Assembly: GCF_932526225.1 (NCBI RefSeq)
Contig: NC_064038.1
Coordinates: forward strand, 10,911,070-10,975,069
Length of the DNA stretch: 64,000 bases
Origin: Nematostella vectensis
Lineage: Eukaryota > Cnidaria > Anthozoa > Actiniaria > Edwardsiidae
Reading direction: 5' to 3'
Both the position numbers and the translations under genes were made by a program. Below, piece by piece: positions 44,524 through 56,600 of this stretch. Below the pieces are notes generated by a model. It was not told where the DNA came from and did no database searches. It worked only from the letters and a program-made list of their open reading frames with translations. Position 1 is the stretch's first letter. Each line of letters begins with the position of its first letter.

Positions 44524-46644
44524 TTATTCCCTGTTCTTCATCTTTTCTCTTGCCATCTTCTTCTTGGAGACTTTCTTGACCTCAACTTCATCCTCAGCAC
44601 GGGGGACAACAGTCTCATGCTCAGAGAGGATCAACTCAATGTGGCAGGGGGAGCTCATGTAGGCTGCACAAGAAAAAATCAGGATCATTACACTAAATAG
44701 CAGCTACTGTATTTGTTATCACAAAGTAATTTATATAGTATGCATGATCTGATTGCTTGAAATGTGCACTTTCAAAATGCATGCAATGATGCAGCATAAA
44801 ATCTTGTAAAGACAATTTGTGTACTGTATTATCCCTGAGCAAACCCTCTAATTCTCATGTGCTATTCAATTCTTCTTGGAAATCACATTGGTTTTACATT
44901 TTTATTTCCTAATTATCACAACAAACCAAACACACTTTAAAACTATGAATTATGTGTTCCTCAATATTGTGTATCAAACATTTTGTCCTCAATTTTAGGC
45001 AGAAAATGGGAAGGAAACAAGAAATACAACTTTCTGATTCCCTTTCACAATCTAGAGCTGATGATAAATCAGTGGTGGATCCAGAATTATTCAAATGGTA
45101 GTTTTCAAAGGGTGGATTAATGAAAACTATAATAAAGTCCTCCAATCCTTCATTTGTAAAAATCATCAAACATTGCTTACAATGAATGGTTTATTAAACC
45201 CTTGGAATAACCCATGGACCATCCACTTTAAATAAACAGTACAGTCATTTTTCATCACTTACGATTGATTCGGCCGTGAGCTCTGTAGGTTCGACGCCTC
45301 ATACTTGGGGCCTCATTCACTTGGATGTGTTCCACGACAAGTGAGTCAACATCGAGACCCTTGAACTCAGCGTTGCTCTCAGCATTCTTCAGGAGCTGAA
45401 GAAGAATCTCAGCACTCTTCTTTGGCCATCGACCTTGAGATCCGGGAACCTTTAGGTTCTTTGCCTAGTTTGGGATATTCTTTGTTAGTCACATCACATC
45501 AGTAGTCTACCGTATCATCAATGAAGCGTTCTGATTGAATATTATGGTTAGAGATACTTCAGACAAGCTCTAGAAGAACTAGTTGGTCCGCATAGGTGTA
45601 GTGGAATCAGGGAAATAAATCAACACTAGGTTGAAGTGGACATTTACACCAATTGCTTTTGCTGACACTTCCAGCATTAACCCTTAACTAGATCAAAACG
45701 AGCTCCCAGGATTGGCTAATACTTGAAACGTCAGCGAAACCACTCTGTTTCCACTGAAGCTTAAAACACACAGCTTCAACCTTGTGTGGATTTATTGCCC
45801 TGTATTCTGATTGGTTGGCCCACTAGTAGAGTATGAGTAATAGCCTATCAAAAGCGAGACAGCAAAAGTTTCTGATTTGAAAGCCAAAATATGACAAATG
45901 TGACCAGACCAGACAAAATTTTGGCTATACAATCTGACCTTCCAGTGTAACTAAACTCAAACAACTATTCCAAAATGAATTTGCCCTCTTAGTCTGAGTC
46001 GATAGTCCATTTAGGGTTGAAGAATTATCGCTTACTAGTATTCTAAAATTACTGACAAGTTAAAAAAGCTCTTTAAAATCTGGAGCATGTTAAAATGAAC
46101 ATTAAATACTGCGTGGACAAGTCTTTTCTGCATTATAGAAAGTAAGCTATTGATATTTCAAAATTGTTGATCCTGCCTTGGTCTACTGGTCATTAGATTA
46201 CTACACTACAAAATGGGAAGCAACAGAATCAACAATTATAACACAGAGGCTACATTTTGAAACCCACAATAAGATAAATTTGAGTAAGTTAAAAAACAAT
46301 GTTGCATTAATTTTATGGTGGTGCTTTTCAGTTTTCTCATCCTCAGTTAATCAGACAGAGCTTCATTATGATTCCTGACGATGTGACCAACTATTCTAAA
46401 ATCTTCTTTGCAATAAGCAGACACCTACCTGAGCTTTGCGGCCAACACCTCCATTATACTTCCTGAAAGGCACAAGCTGCTTCTTGGCGCACACATCCTT
46501 CAAGTATCTGTTTGCCTTGCGGACATGCATTCCCTTTATCGCCATGGCGGCTTCATGGGTGTTCTTATAGTGCACACGAAGGTTAGAGCCCCGCGCCTTG
46601 CACGACTTTGTTGGGTTTTCTGGATCTGTTGCGTAGCGGGTCAT
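44524..46644 (-). CDS. rpl17: 60S ribosomal protein L17 (uL22), 3 coding exons
   Basis: Exons 46429-46644, 45263-45464 and 44524-44663 give 185 residues, the family length. The protein is a core large-subunit component (uL22) lining the peptide exit tunnel. Recognisable segments are [81 protein letters not shown] and a lysine-rich C-terminus. A non-coding first exon probably ends at 47271 (GTGAGA donor), and a TTTCAATTAG acceptor precedes the start by about 13 bases. I looked for box C/D snoRNAs in the introns, as in vertebrate RPL17, and saw no convincing one. Confidence 0.97.
45555..45600. repeat. dispersed repeat in RPL17 intron
   Basis: ACTTCAGACAAGCTCTAGAA followed by AGTTGGTC and a GGTGTAG end matches, with about 80-85% identity by eye, the segment at 43865-43920. 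Confidence 0.5.
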
Positions 46645-47263
46645 CGTGCTGATTTACCTAATTGAAATAATTCATTAGTACTTACTAAATTCAATATTTT
46701 TGGGATATAGGCTAGTGCTAGACAAAGCATAACTGAAAACACAGAAAGATTGTATAAATTTCTTCATATCAAAAATACTTTTAGTCATATCAGGAAAGGC
46801 AGTACTTCTGCATCAGTCTTTATAAGCTGCACACACTACCATTAAAAGATTTGAAGTCTAGTTAAAACTAAAGGAGTTTATCACCTACATACAAACTAAA
46901 CTCTACGATAAGAGCAAGTCCTGACAACAGAGAAGTTCCTGGTAAGACTATAATATATTATAATAAATACCACCCGACATTTTAAACAAATGCACAGTCA
47001 TCTATGGAGTATTGCTTATCCACACATACTCTACATTTCACTTTAAACGTGGATATCACTCGTTTCATGTGGTCCAAAATGGTCGAATGCTTGATTTACC
47101 ACAACATAAATCACCCCATAGAAAACCGTACAGGAGGATCTCGAAAAAAATATCCCCGAAAACACATATTATATAGACCTATTTAGCTTGATGATACGAT
47201 TTTAGAGTCATGTTCTAAAGGATGGTAAAGATATCGGGCGATTTTAATGACAAACTCTCTATC

Positions 47264-47413
47264 ATCTCACCTTCTTTAGACGAAGGACGAAAGAGAACAT
47301 TTCCCAGCAAGCATCAGGTTATGAGCCCGCAATGCGCATGCGTGATCTGAAAACCAAAATGGCGGCCGGCGCAAGAGGAAAGTTCTGATGGTTTACAGAA
47401 TACACGTGCTACA
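47264..47413. promoter_or_regulatory. divergent promoter of RPL17 (-) and nucleoplasmin-like gene (+)
   Basis: On the minus strand a pyrimidine tract (TTCTCTTTCGTCC, about 47285-47300) looks like a 5'-TOP start of RPL17 followed by a donor at 47270. About 120 bp away the plus-strand gene starts at 47414. Between them lie an NRF1-like TGCGCATGCG (47333-47342) and a YY1-like AAAATGGCGGCC (47357-47367). No TATA box. Confidence 0.6.
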
Positions 47414-49129
47414 ATGTTTTGGGGTAGATATTTGAACAAATTACCGTAATCCTGCTTTACTAGTTATGTGAACGAATAGTTTTACTTGAATTTGGAATTT
47501 TTTGTTTGGATTTCTAGGGATTTAGGGAAGATGAAGGTTTATAAATGCTTTGATAAAATCGCGTGCATTTTCGAATCAATCTTGTTTGTGAACGTTTGGT
47601 TACGCTGTGATAATTGTACCATTTAGCAGATACCGTTATATTCCATTTTCTATTATAATGAACTCTTAACTTTTGCGCAACTGTTATCTTTTCGTCGCAT
47701 CTCCTGGTCTTCCTTCCTGTAAGTACAGTAAAACCTTGTTTTGACTCTCTTCTTCAGGGATCACACTAGATGCAGGCAAGCGTTACACCCAAACAGTCGA
47801 GAAGTCATTCCATCTGTCTATGGCCGCACTGGGCTTTAGAAATGCCTCTAATGACCCGGTAACTGTGATGGTTGAGGTAGACAGAGCGGAGTTTGCATTG
47901 TGTACTTTGCAAGCTGGCAAAATCCCTCAACAACCACTAGACTATGCATTCACTGAAGGCGAGGAGATCACATTCTATACAGAGGGACTGTCAGATGTTC
48001 ACTTAACAGGTACATAGCTATGGCTCTCAGGCCCGTACCCAGGGGAGGTGCTAATGCCCCCCCCTACACACACACACACACACAATGGCAGAAGGCCCAC
48101 TTTTGGTTCTCAATAGACGTGCTATTTGTAGACAAAACTACAAAGCATAAGCTAGATCACTCTGGCATGTAGCCAAATCCGACAATAAACGTCCAGTGGA
48201 GATACTGCAAACGCATAAAAAAATCCCTTTTTGTTTTTTCGGGGGTGGTTAGATTTTTATCTGAGAACCCCCCCCCCCACCCTGGGATAATCTAGATCCA
48301 CTTTTTTCGGATTTCACCCCTCCCCCAAGAAAAATCCTGGGTACGGGCCTGGCCCTGGCTAGTTGTTTTTTTTTTCTTGGGGTGAGACTCTGGTATTCCT
48401 TTTGTTTGTGTGAGGGGGGCTTTAAACCCCCCTGCCCCTATATCCCTGGTAGCCCAGGAGTGGTACTGGAACACTTCTGAGAAGGACTTACAATAAACCT
48501 ATAGACTGAAATCCCCCAAATCCCCTTGTGTGGAATCCATAGCCTACTAAGGTAGCCAGCAAAGTGCAGTTTTTACATAGGTCTCATTGTTTCAATTTCT
48601 TCCAATGATTTTCGATTTTGGACTTATAGGTTACCTGGTTGAGGAACCTGAGACAATTGAATTTGATGAGGCAGATGAATTATCAGCTGACAGTGAAGAA
48701 TCAGTATCAGAGTCTGGATCTGAAGAAGGCAGCGATTCCTCGGAAGATGTTACACTGCAAGACCTACTCTATGCTGACAATGGCATCATCGCTGCTGATG
48801 CTGATGACAGTGATGAAGAATCTGAAGAAGATGGAGAATGGGACCCAAGCAAGGACAACCCAAAGCCCCAAAAGAAAGCACTTAAAAAAGGAACAAAGAG
48901 AAAACGGAAAGCCACAAGTCAAGATGGGGCAAAGGAGGTGAATGGTAAAGAGGAGAATGGTAAAGCAGACACAGATAGTGGCACTCTTACATTATTTGCT
49001 GACACACCATTACTTCCAAGCGAGGAAGAGGACAGTGAGGAATATGTTCCTGAGAAGTCACCAAAGAAACCTAAGAAAATTACCAAGAAGGACAAGAAGA
49101 AACTGTTCAAGAAAAAAGGGAAAAGTTAA
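47414..49129 (+). CDS. nucleoplasmin-fold nuclear protein (FKBP39/46 N-terminus-like, no PPIase), 3 exons
   Basis: Coding exons 47414-47423 (only MFW plus one base), 47758-48009 and 48630-49129; 253 residues. Residues 1 to about 95 match the nucleoplasmin-like domain at the start of insect and fungal nuclear FK506-binding proteins (MFWG, ITLDAGKRYTQTVEKSFHLS, VMVEVDRAEFALCTL, FTEGEEITFYTEG, VHLTGYL). This fold forms pentamers that chaperone histones. It is followed by a strongly acidic tract (SADSEESVSESGSEEGSDSSED), a Lys-rich nuclear-localisation segment (KKALKKGTKRKRK), a second acidic patch and a basic tail (KKDKKKLFKKKGKS). The peptidyl-prolyl isomerase domain expected in FKBP39/46 is absent, and none of its exons is seen before the poly(A) signal. 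A standalone nucleoplasmin relative is the best reading. Confidence 0.87.
48028..48351. mobile_element. MITE-like element with 16-bp inverted ends
   Basis: CAGGCCCGTACCCAGG at 48028-48043 is exactly inverted at 48336-48351. The 324-bp interior is rich in C and G runs and has no coding potential. Flanks give no clean target duplication (GCTCT versus GCCCT). A related fragment (CACGTACCCAGGATTGG) is at about 53695. It sits in intron 2 of the nucleoplasmin-like gene. Confidence 0.6.
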
Positions 49130-50696
49130 GGACACAACTTGGTTGATCTTAGCAATTGGATACCAAAAAGTACTAGTGATTGTTTTTAGCAGCATGTTGA
49201 TAAACATAATAAGAATTTTGTAGAGCCCTTCATGGAATTTGAGAATTTTCAACATACTTCTGGGTGACAAACTGTCTTGTCCATTCAAGGGCTTGGCAGC
49301 AGTTAATTACAAACTACTATGAACTACTGTCATCCTTACCGGTATGATGTAAACACAAATGGAAAACATGATGTACATTTTAAGATGCCTGCTGGTGACC
49401 ACAAATCCAGAAATAACATCTAAAATACATCTAGTGCTTTTGTATCCAATTTTAGTAAAGTTTGTATATTTTATGTTTTATTGCTTATCTCCAACCATAT
49501 TATCAAATATACTTTGTGAAAGACTCTGTGTATATTATTATGATCATTTTATCAAACTTCACATTATCTGAGCCTCCTCTCACAGTTTTCTGTTTTAACA
49601 ATTTTGTTATATTTGATTACTAGGAAAACTAAATAAGACTTTATACATTTAGGTGTAAATATTATGCAGATTCTGAGGAATGAACTGGTCCATTTTAATT
49701 TTTTTTAGTTTTTAGGCTAAACAAGACAATAATTTGGTGAACATACAGTCTTTCTCTATAAGCATATGCAGATCATGGCAAGGGTTTGCTCTGGTCTCTG
49801 CTTGTCCAACAAATGCTGGACGCGCCTGGGCAGAAGGCGGCTTTATGTCATCCAGGTCCTTTTGCAGCCCACTGTTTTTTACTTTATTTTACTTATCATT
49901 AAACCAGTTTTGAGCCCTCTTATGTTTTTTTTTTGTGCAGCCTCATGATATTTACAGTTCAAGTGCAATCATACATTTGACATTTTTAAATAATAAAGAC
50001 TTTCAGACATTCTTTTGCTTAGTTGTTTTTGGGTTCCAAAAGGTACAGTACAAGAGAAGACATTGTCTTTGAGTGGTTTTCATTCAAGGGAATACACTTT
50101 GGAGCATTATCTTAACTTTGCTCTCATTTGTTTTACGTTTACTTCACTTCTGGACTAATATTCTTTGATTATGCACTTTTTGAATCAATAATAATATTAA
50201 TAGAACAGTGGCACAAAAACAAAAAAAAAACATGGCCAGCAAAAATGGTCTTATTAAAATATCAGATAGATTTCTGTGCTAAATGCAATCAGTAAAAAAA
50301 ATATTTAGAATTAGAGGCCAGAATTCCGGTTACTATTTTTAGCCAATTCTCTTAGTCCCCCAATTTCTTAAGTGGCCATTTAGCTTCAGAGAAAAATGGG
50401 GTTAAAAAGGAGGTAGGTTAGCTACCAAATCATAGCCTTGTCCGCACAGACAAACAAACAAAGAACACGAAAGAACAGAGCATTACACAGATAAGTGAAC
50501 TGATAGAAACAAACAGGAAGAAAGCTCTGCTAAAAGGGTATTGGTTTCTGATATTTATCATAAAAATAATTTCCTCCTCTAAATACATAGGCTAGCTACG
50601 GATTGACCAAGACTGGCCACCTCGGACTTGTCACTTGATAGTCTAGTAGGAGGGCTCATTATCTCTATCACTAGACAGTGTAGAGACCCATGACTG
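49130..50696. other. convergent 3' region
   Basis: No gene seen between the nucleoplasmin-like gene and the coiled-coil gene. AT-rich, probably untranslated sequence of both. Confidence 0.5.
49992..49997 (+). terminator. candidate poly(A) signal, nucleoplasmin-like gene
   Basis: AATAAA followed by a T-rich region, about 860 bp after the stop codon. An earlier hexamer may be used instead. Confidence 0.4.
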
Positions 50697-53600
50697 TTAA
50701 GTAGTTTGATCATTTAAACTTGTTGATGTCCTTGACTGTTCATTGCATGTACCATCCAAAGTAGTTACTGCTGCAGAAGAACTTTCTTGCTCTACTTCCT
50801 GCGCTTCCAATAACTCTGCCATCAATTCATCCCTTCTTTTGGTGCACTGTTTGGTCAACTTGCAGAGAGATGCAAGGAAATGATTACCAAATCGAGAGAG
50901 CGCATCATCAGATCCTGAAAACATACACAGCACACTGCATAAGTAACTTAGGAACCAGTGACTAGAAACATCTGAATGCATAGGAACATATGCTGGGGAG
51001 GTCATGGTTGTGAGTAACCCACAGCCTGAATTAAACAGCCTCTGACAGCCGCCATTTTGTCATCCTAGCAAATTACCAAGTGTAAAAAAACATCCATTTC
51101 AATCCACAGGGAAGCTGATGTGATATTTCATTTTAGGTTACTTTGAGATTTCATATAATTTGCCTTTCAATATAGGTTGAAAATAATATCAAAGGTGTTT
51201 CAGACAAAGGCTCCTTAATTTGTTTCTTAATCTTTGTGTGGGACAGAGACAGCAGAAATTCAGATTAAAATGACAACTCTCAGGATGATAAGTACAGAGC
51301 ATGCTGTATCATGCCAGCCATTTTTTGTTGTGTTGAAATGCATCAATCAAAACATACTGGCATCACCATTACAGCATGGCCAATAAACCATGAGCACCGG
51401 AAATATGTATGGAATGTTAGTTCCAACCAATCACTTGCAAGATATTCAAACAGCGAACTAGAACATGTCTCAACAAGTCTGTGTAAGAATTCTCGCGTCT
51501 GATTTGTCAGAAGACAATAAACATTCCACACATATTTTACGTTTTAACAGTTCTACTGGTTGTGCTGTAACTTTTCTGAGATTCATGGGTAGTTGCCTTA
51601 AAAGTGTTGTGTTTCTAGAATTACCTTGTTCTTGACTCCCATGAGCCTTGAGACATTCTATAGCATCTGACAACTACATTACAAAGCAACCGTTTGATTT
51701 AACACTTATCAGGACAATACAAACAATTCACTAGTCACAAAAAGCACCTTGTCTGAGTTGTCCTTGAATGCTGTCAGGAAGTCTCTCAGTGCCTCCTCAG
51801 ATGTGGTGGACTTCAGATGCTCATAGCTATTTAGAATCCCTTCAAACAACATTCATAGATCATACACACTTAGTTGCAATGTAGCTAGGAATAAACACAA
51901 AATATCAGAGTTGCAGCTGAGTTGCACTTTCATTTGGGCCAATTATAACTTAAGAATTTTATTGCTTTCATTGTGATTGGTTATTGGATGAGTTATCTGT
52001 AATGAAAAGCTATTTAGAGTTTCTATAGAATTTATTGTGGATTCGTGGTCGATTCGTTTGTCTTATTTATGCTCAGTCTCTTTTACAAACTGACCCCGGT
52101 GTCATATATCATTACTGTGATGTCCGGGGCACGTGGGGGAGCAGTGACTCATTGCATAACAAAATCACTAGTAACAAATCACTAACTGAACATAACAATA
52201 TTGTTACATTATCTTACCATCTAAAGGCTGGCATAACATCTCCAGAGTACTTTGTTCAAACTGTCTATATGCAGATCTAATGAAGAAGGAATATTTTGAA
52301 AGAAGTGGACATAAGGAAGGAGCTTAGGAAGACCCAGGAGTCTTCATAGCAGGAGGTCACCACCCAAAATGGGGGAATGTAAGGGAAATACGGTAGGAGG
52401 GAGGAAATGTTTGGGTTCTAGTCACCATTAGAGGAGGTGGGTGGGGGATTGTTGTTATGTCAGTCAGATAATGATCATTATATAGCTCATATTTGTATTT
52501 TTACAGTATACATTTCACATAACTAAGAAAAGGAACACATAGTAAAAAGGGAAAAAAATGATGTTAGGAGTAAAGTGCGAGCAGGGGAGCCAAAAAAAAA
52601 ACTGGTAGGTTATCGAGTTGCCCCCCTGTCCAGTTTAGGTATTTATTGGCAGGATAATATCAGGAAAAGAAAGGATAATAATAAAATAAATAAATAGAAC
52701 TGAGCTTCTTGGAATGAATAAATAGTTGAGTTTTTATTAGACATAGGAAAATATTTCCAAATATAGATACCCGGGAAAGAAATATATTGTTTACCAATAT
52801 TGGTTCTAACTCTTATCTAGGTCTAGGTCTAGGTTAGTTGCGTATCTGGTGTTGTGACAGTGTGTTGTGTCAGTGGTTATCTAGTGGTCATGATAATATT
52901 TGTAAATTTGTACCTTACTGCATCCAGTAGTGAGTCTGAATAGTCCACTTGAAGATCATACACCTGCTGATGAAATGCTAACTCCTCCTTGAGAACCTTC
53001 ACCTGACAAAAGACGATAATCAATAACATCATTTTCATTAGACATCATTATCATCACCAAACGTCATTACCATTTTCATCATGGTTATCATTATTATCAT
53101 TGCATTTATTAATATTATCATCAGACGTCGTCATAACAAATCATCATTATTCTATTGTTAACATCATTTTCATCAGACATCACAACAATTCTCATCATTA
53201 TCATATGGTTAACATCATTATCATCAGACATCATCATAATTAAACATCTTTATCACCATTTTTAACACTATTATCATAATAATTGTTACTTTCCCACCTT
53301 AATCAAACATCACTCTCATCATCAGCATAATCAGCACCATCATTATACCAACATCAGTATAATTAAACATCAGGGTGTCTACACTTCCTGTGCCCACACC
53401 TATTTAAGCCCTTGATAATAATCCACACTGCCACCATTCATTTCCAATTGACCAAGTTTTAAATGTTAAAACATTATAGGAGCTAAAGCGTTATCTCCTC
53501 TCAATATTATCTTCTTTTTACCTCGATTGCAAGCATGTGGCGGTTGTAGCTAACAGCTTTGAGAAGAGCATCAACAACTGAATGAATCTAAGAGAAGAAA

Positions 53601-56600
53601 CAGGATAACATCACACACATGCTCGCTAAATTGAGGATAGGAAAGGATATAATCACCATATCCCAAGTAAATATTGTAGGGTATAATCAGCCACGTACCC
53701 AGGATTGGCTAAAGGGAGTCGTAGGTATCATATGGAAAAAAGCATAGAATATGAAGATTCCTTATAAGAAATGACCCACCTTTTGGCTGCCAGGGGGGGA
53801 GCACACAATGACCCACTTTTTGGCTGCCAAGGGGGGAGCACACAATGAGCCACTTTTTGGCTGCCAAGGGGGGTGCACACAATGACCCACTTTTTGGCTG
53901 CCAAGGGGGGTACACACAATGACCCACTTTTTGGCTGCCAAGGGGGGTGCACACAATGACCCACTTTTTGACTGCCAAGGGGGGTACACACAATGAGCCA
54001 CTTTTTGGCTGCCAAGGGGGGTGCACACAATGACCCACTTTTTGGCTGCCAAGGGGGGTGCACACAATGACCCACTTTTTGGCTGCCAAGGGGGGTGCAC
54101 ACAATGACCCACTTTTTGGCTGCCAAGGGGGGTACACACAATGACCCACTTTTTGGCTGCCAAGGGGGGTACACACAATGACCCACTTTTTGACTGCCAG
54201 GGGGAAGGGTGCACACAATGAGCCACTTTTTGGCTGCCAAGGGGGGTACACACAATGAGCCACTTTTTGGCTGCCAAGGGGGGTACACACAATGACCCAC
54301 TTTTTGGCTGCCAAGGGGGGTGCACACAATGACCCACTTTTTGACTGCCAAGGGGGGAGCACACAATGAGCCACTTTTTGGCTGCCAAAGGGGGAGCACA
54401 CAATGACCCACTTTTTGGCTGCCAAGGGGGGTGCACACAATGACCCACTTTTTGGCTGTCAAGGGGGGAGCACACAATGACCCCACTTTTTGGCTGCCAG
54501 GGGGAAGGGTGCACACAATGACCCACTTTTTAGCTGCCAAGGGTGATACACACAATGACCCACTTTTTGGCTGCCAAGGGGGGTGCACACAATGGCCCAC
54601 TTTTTGGCTGCCAAGGGGGGTGCACACAATGACCCACTTTTTGGCTGTCAAGGGGGGAGCACACAATGACCCCACTTTTTGGCTGCCAAAGGGGGAGCAC
54701 ACAATGACCCACTTTTTGGCTACCAAGGGTGATACAGGCACACCCCCTGTGTACACATAACTCACTATACCCAATTGCTCTAAAGTGTTACCAATCATAA
54801 GGGTTTTTAATTAGTGTGTATAAGCACTGTCCCCATGGTTTCTTCATCACCTGTAGGTGTTTGAAGAGACCATCAGGACACACATCCGAAAATAAACATG
54901 AATCAATGAACAAGCTCACAGTGGCATGACTGACCTCTTGCTCTCTCTTACGACTCAGCCCTTGAGGCATGTGAGCCATGATATTTTCCAAGGTGAAGTC
55001 TGAACGAATCTTCTTCTTGAGTGGAGGCTGAGATAACGTAGATTTGCAAGATCAATACCAGCTGCAGGATATTTTACGTGACATGGGCATTTATGGGAAC
55101 TTAATTAAATCTTAAGGACAAACATGGCAACTTTCAAAAAGGACCACAGTAGCCAACGTAGCCCCACACCACCCTAGACCTCTCTTTGTCCCTTCTCCAT
55201 CCCTCTTCTAGATCGACAGGTCGCAAACGTCGACAGTCTACGGTACAAGTTACGTTTAACACAACAACTCACAAGAAACATAGAAGTTAGTTAGTATTTT
55301 GAGCGGGGGGGGGGGTCGTTTACCCATTTAGCGGACCTTTCTCTTGGGAAGCTCGCAGTGGTACTCAATTTTCCTTCATCAAAGCGGACCTTCCAGTCGA
55401 GTGGGGTGGTTCTTCCGAACCCCCCCCCCCCCCCCCCCCGGGCTACAGGCCTGTAGGGGGGTGCACACACCCCCTACCTCTAGCCACACCCCTTGAAAGT
55501 TCATAGCTCCCTTACCCAAGGTGCAGCAGGAAACAGCACAGACAGCGACAGCAGATCCTGGCACGCTTCCCCCAGCATGTGAGTAGTGGTGGTCACATGA
55601 TTAGCAAGCCGCTCTCTGATTGGCAGTGCCAGGTGCTCGGTTTGCTGTGCTATCCTTGTGGTCTGTTGTGATGTACTGTTGCTTAGCACTTCCTTCAGGA
55701 GAAGCATCTGTTTGTAGGTTTTGCACAATTTGGATTCTAGCTTAGACTAGAAAAGGGTGTCAATCAGTATGATTAATAGGAATTCATAGAATTTGATTTT
55801 AAGAATGTAAAATTGCAACTTTTAAAAGGGTTGTCCTCTATATTGAGGTCCTTTTTGTAAGGAGAACAGTTCTGCAACAAATTAAAACTGTACAATAGGG
55901 GAAGATGCAAGTTTTTATTTAAACCCTTGGAAACTCCCCTAGTCTGACAACTGCACAGGGTAAAAAAATCACTTCATCTCACCACATGTTTAAGATTCAG
56001 GTGATCCAACTTGCCGCTGCAGATATCAAGAAGTGTCAGCTCACTGTCAAACTGTTGCCGACGCTTGAGGAACTTGTCAATCATTAGCGCAGGCAGCTCT
56101 AGCATGTCTGGGTTAGTTGCCTAAAATGAAATAAACCCACACCCACAGCTGTGGGGCGCCCCCTGGGACACCCCCTGACCACGCCCTGACTGGGGAGGGA
56201 AGGCAGATGTTTCACTCCAACCCCCTCCCCCCCTCCCCTCTCAAGAAATGACAAAGGCTCTCCCACCATGGTTGGGGACAAGGGTTCTAGCTATCGCATT
56301 GAGACATCACACCAACCCAAAGGTGACTCCCCCCTTGACAAGTTGTCTGTCCATGGCCATGACATAGGTGAAGGAAAATTGGGTGCAATCTTTATGTGTC
56401 ACAGACTTCCTTCTACTTACCTCTGCTGTTTTGTGCAGAAAGCATCTCATCCCTTCCACTGTCTGCTGTAGGTCTGTCAGGCTATCCAACATTGAAGGGT
56501 CAGCCGCATGCTGTAAAAAACTAAAATGTGATGTTAGCCATGCCTATCAAACAACTAATATGCATTTTAGCCACACCTATAAAAAATAGAATATAGCATT

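Noticed and set aside
44664..46428. Box C/D snoRNA in RPL17 introns
   Set aside because: TGATGA-like boxes occur near 45510 on the minus strand, but no CTGA box with proper spacing and no terminal stem were found.
53709..54798. Three overlapping minus-strand open frames of 243-356 codons
   Set aside because: They are the same 37-bp minisatellite read in three frames; no splice or start context and the composition is purely repeat-derived.
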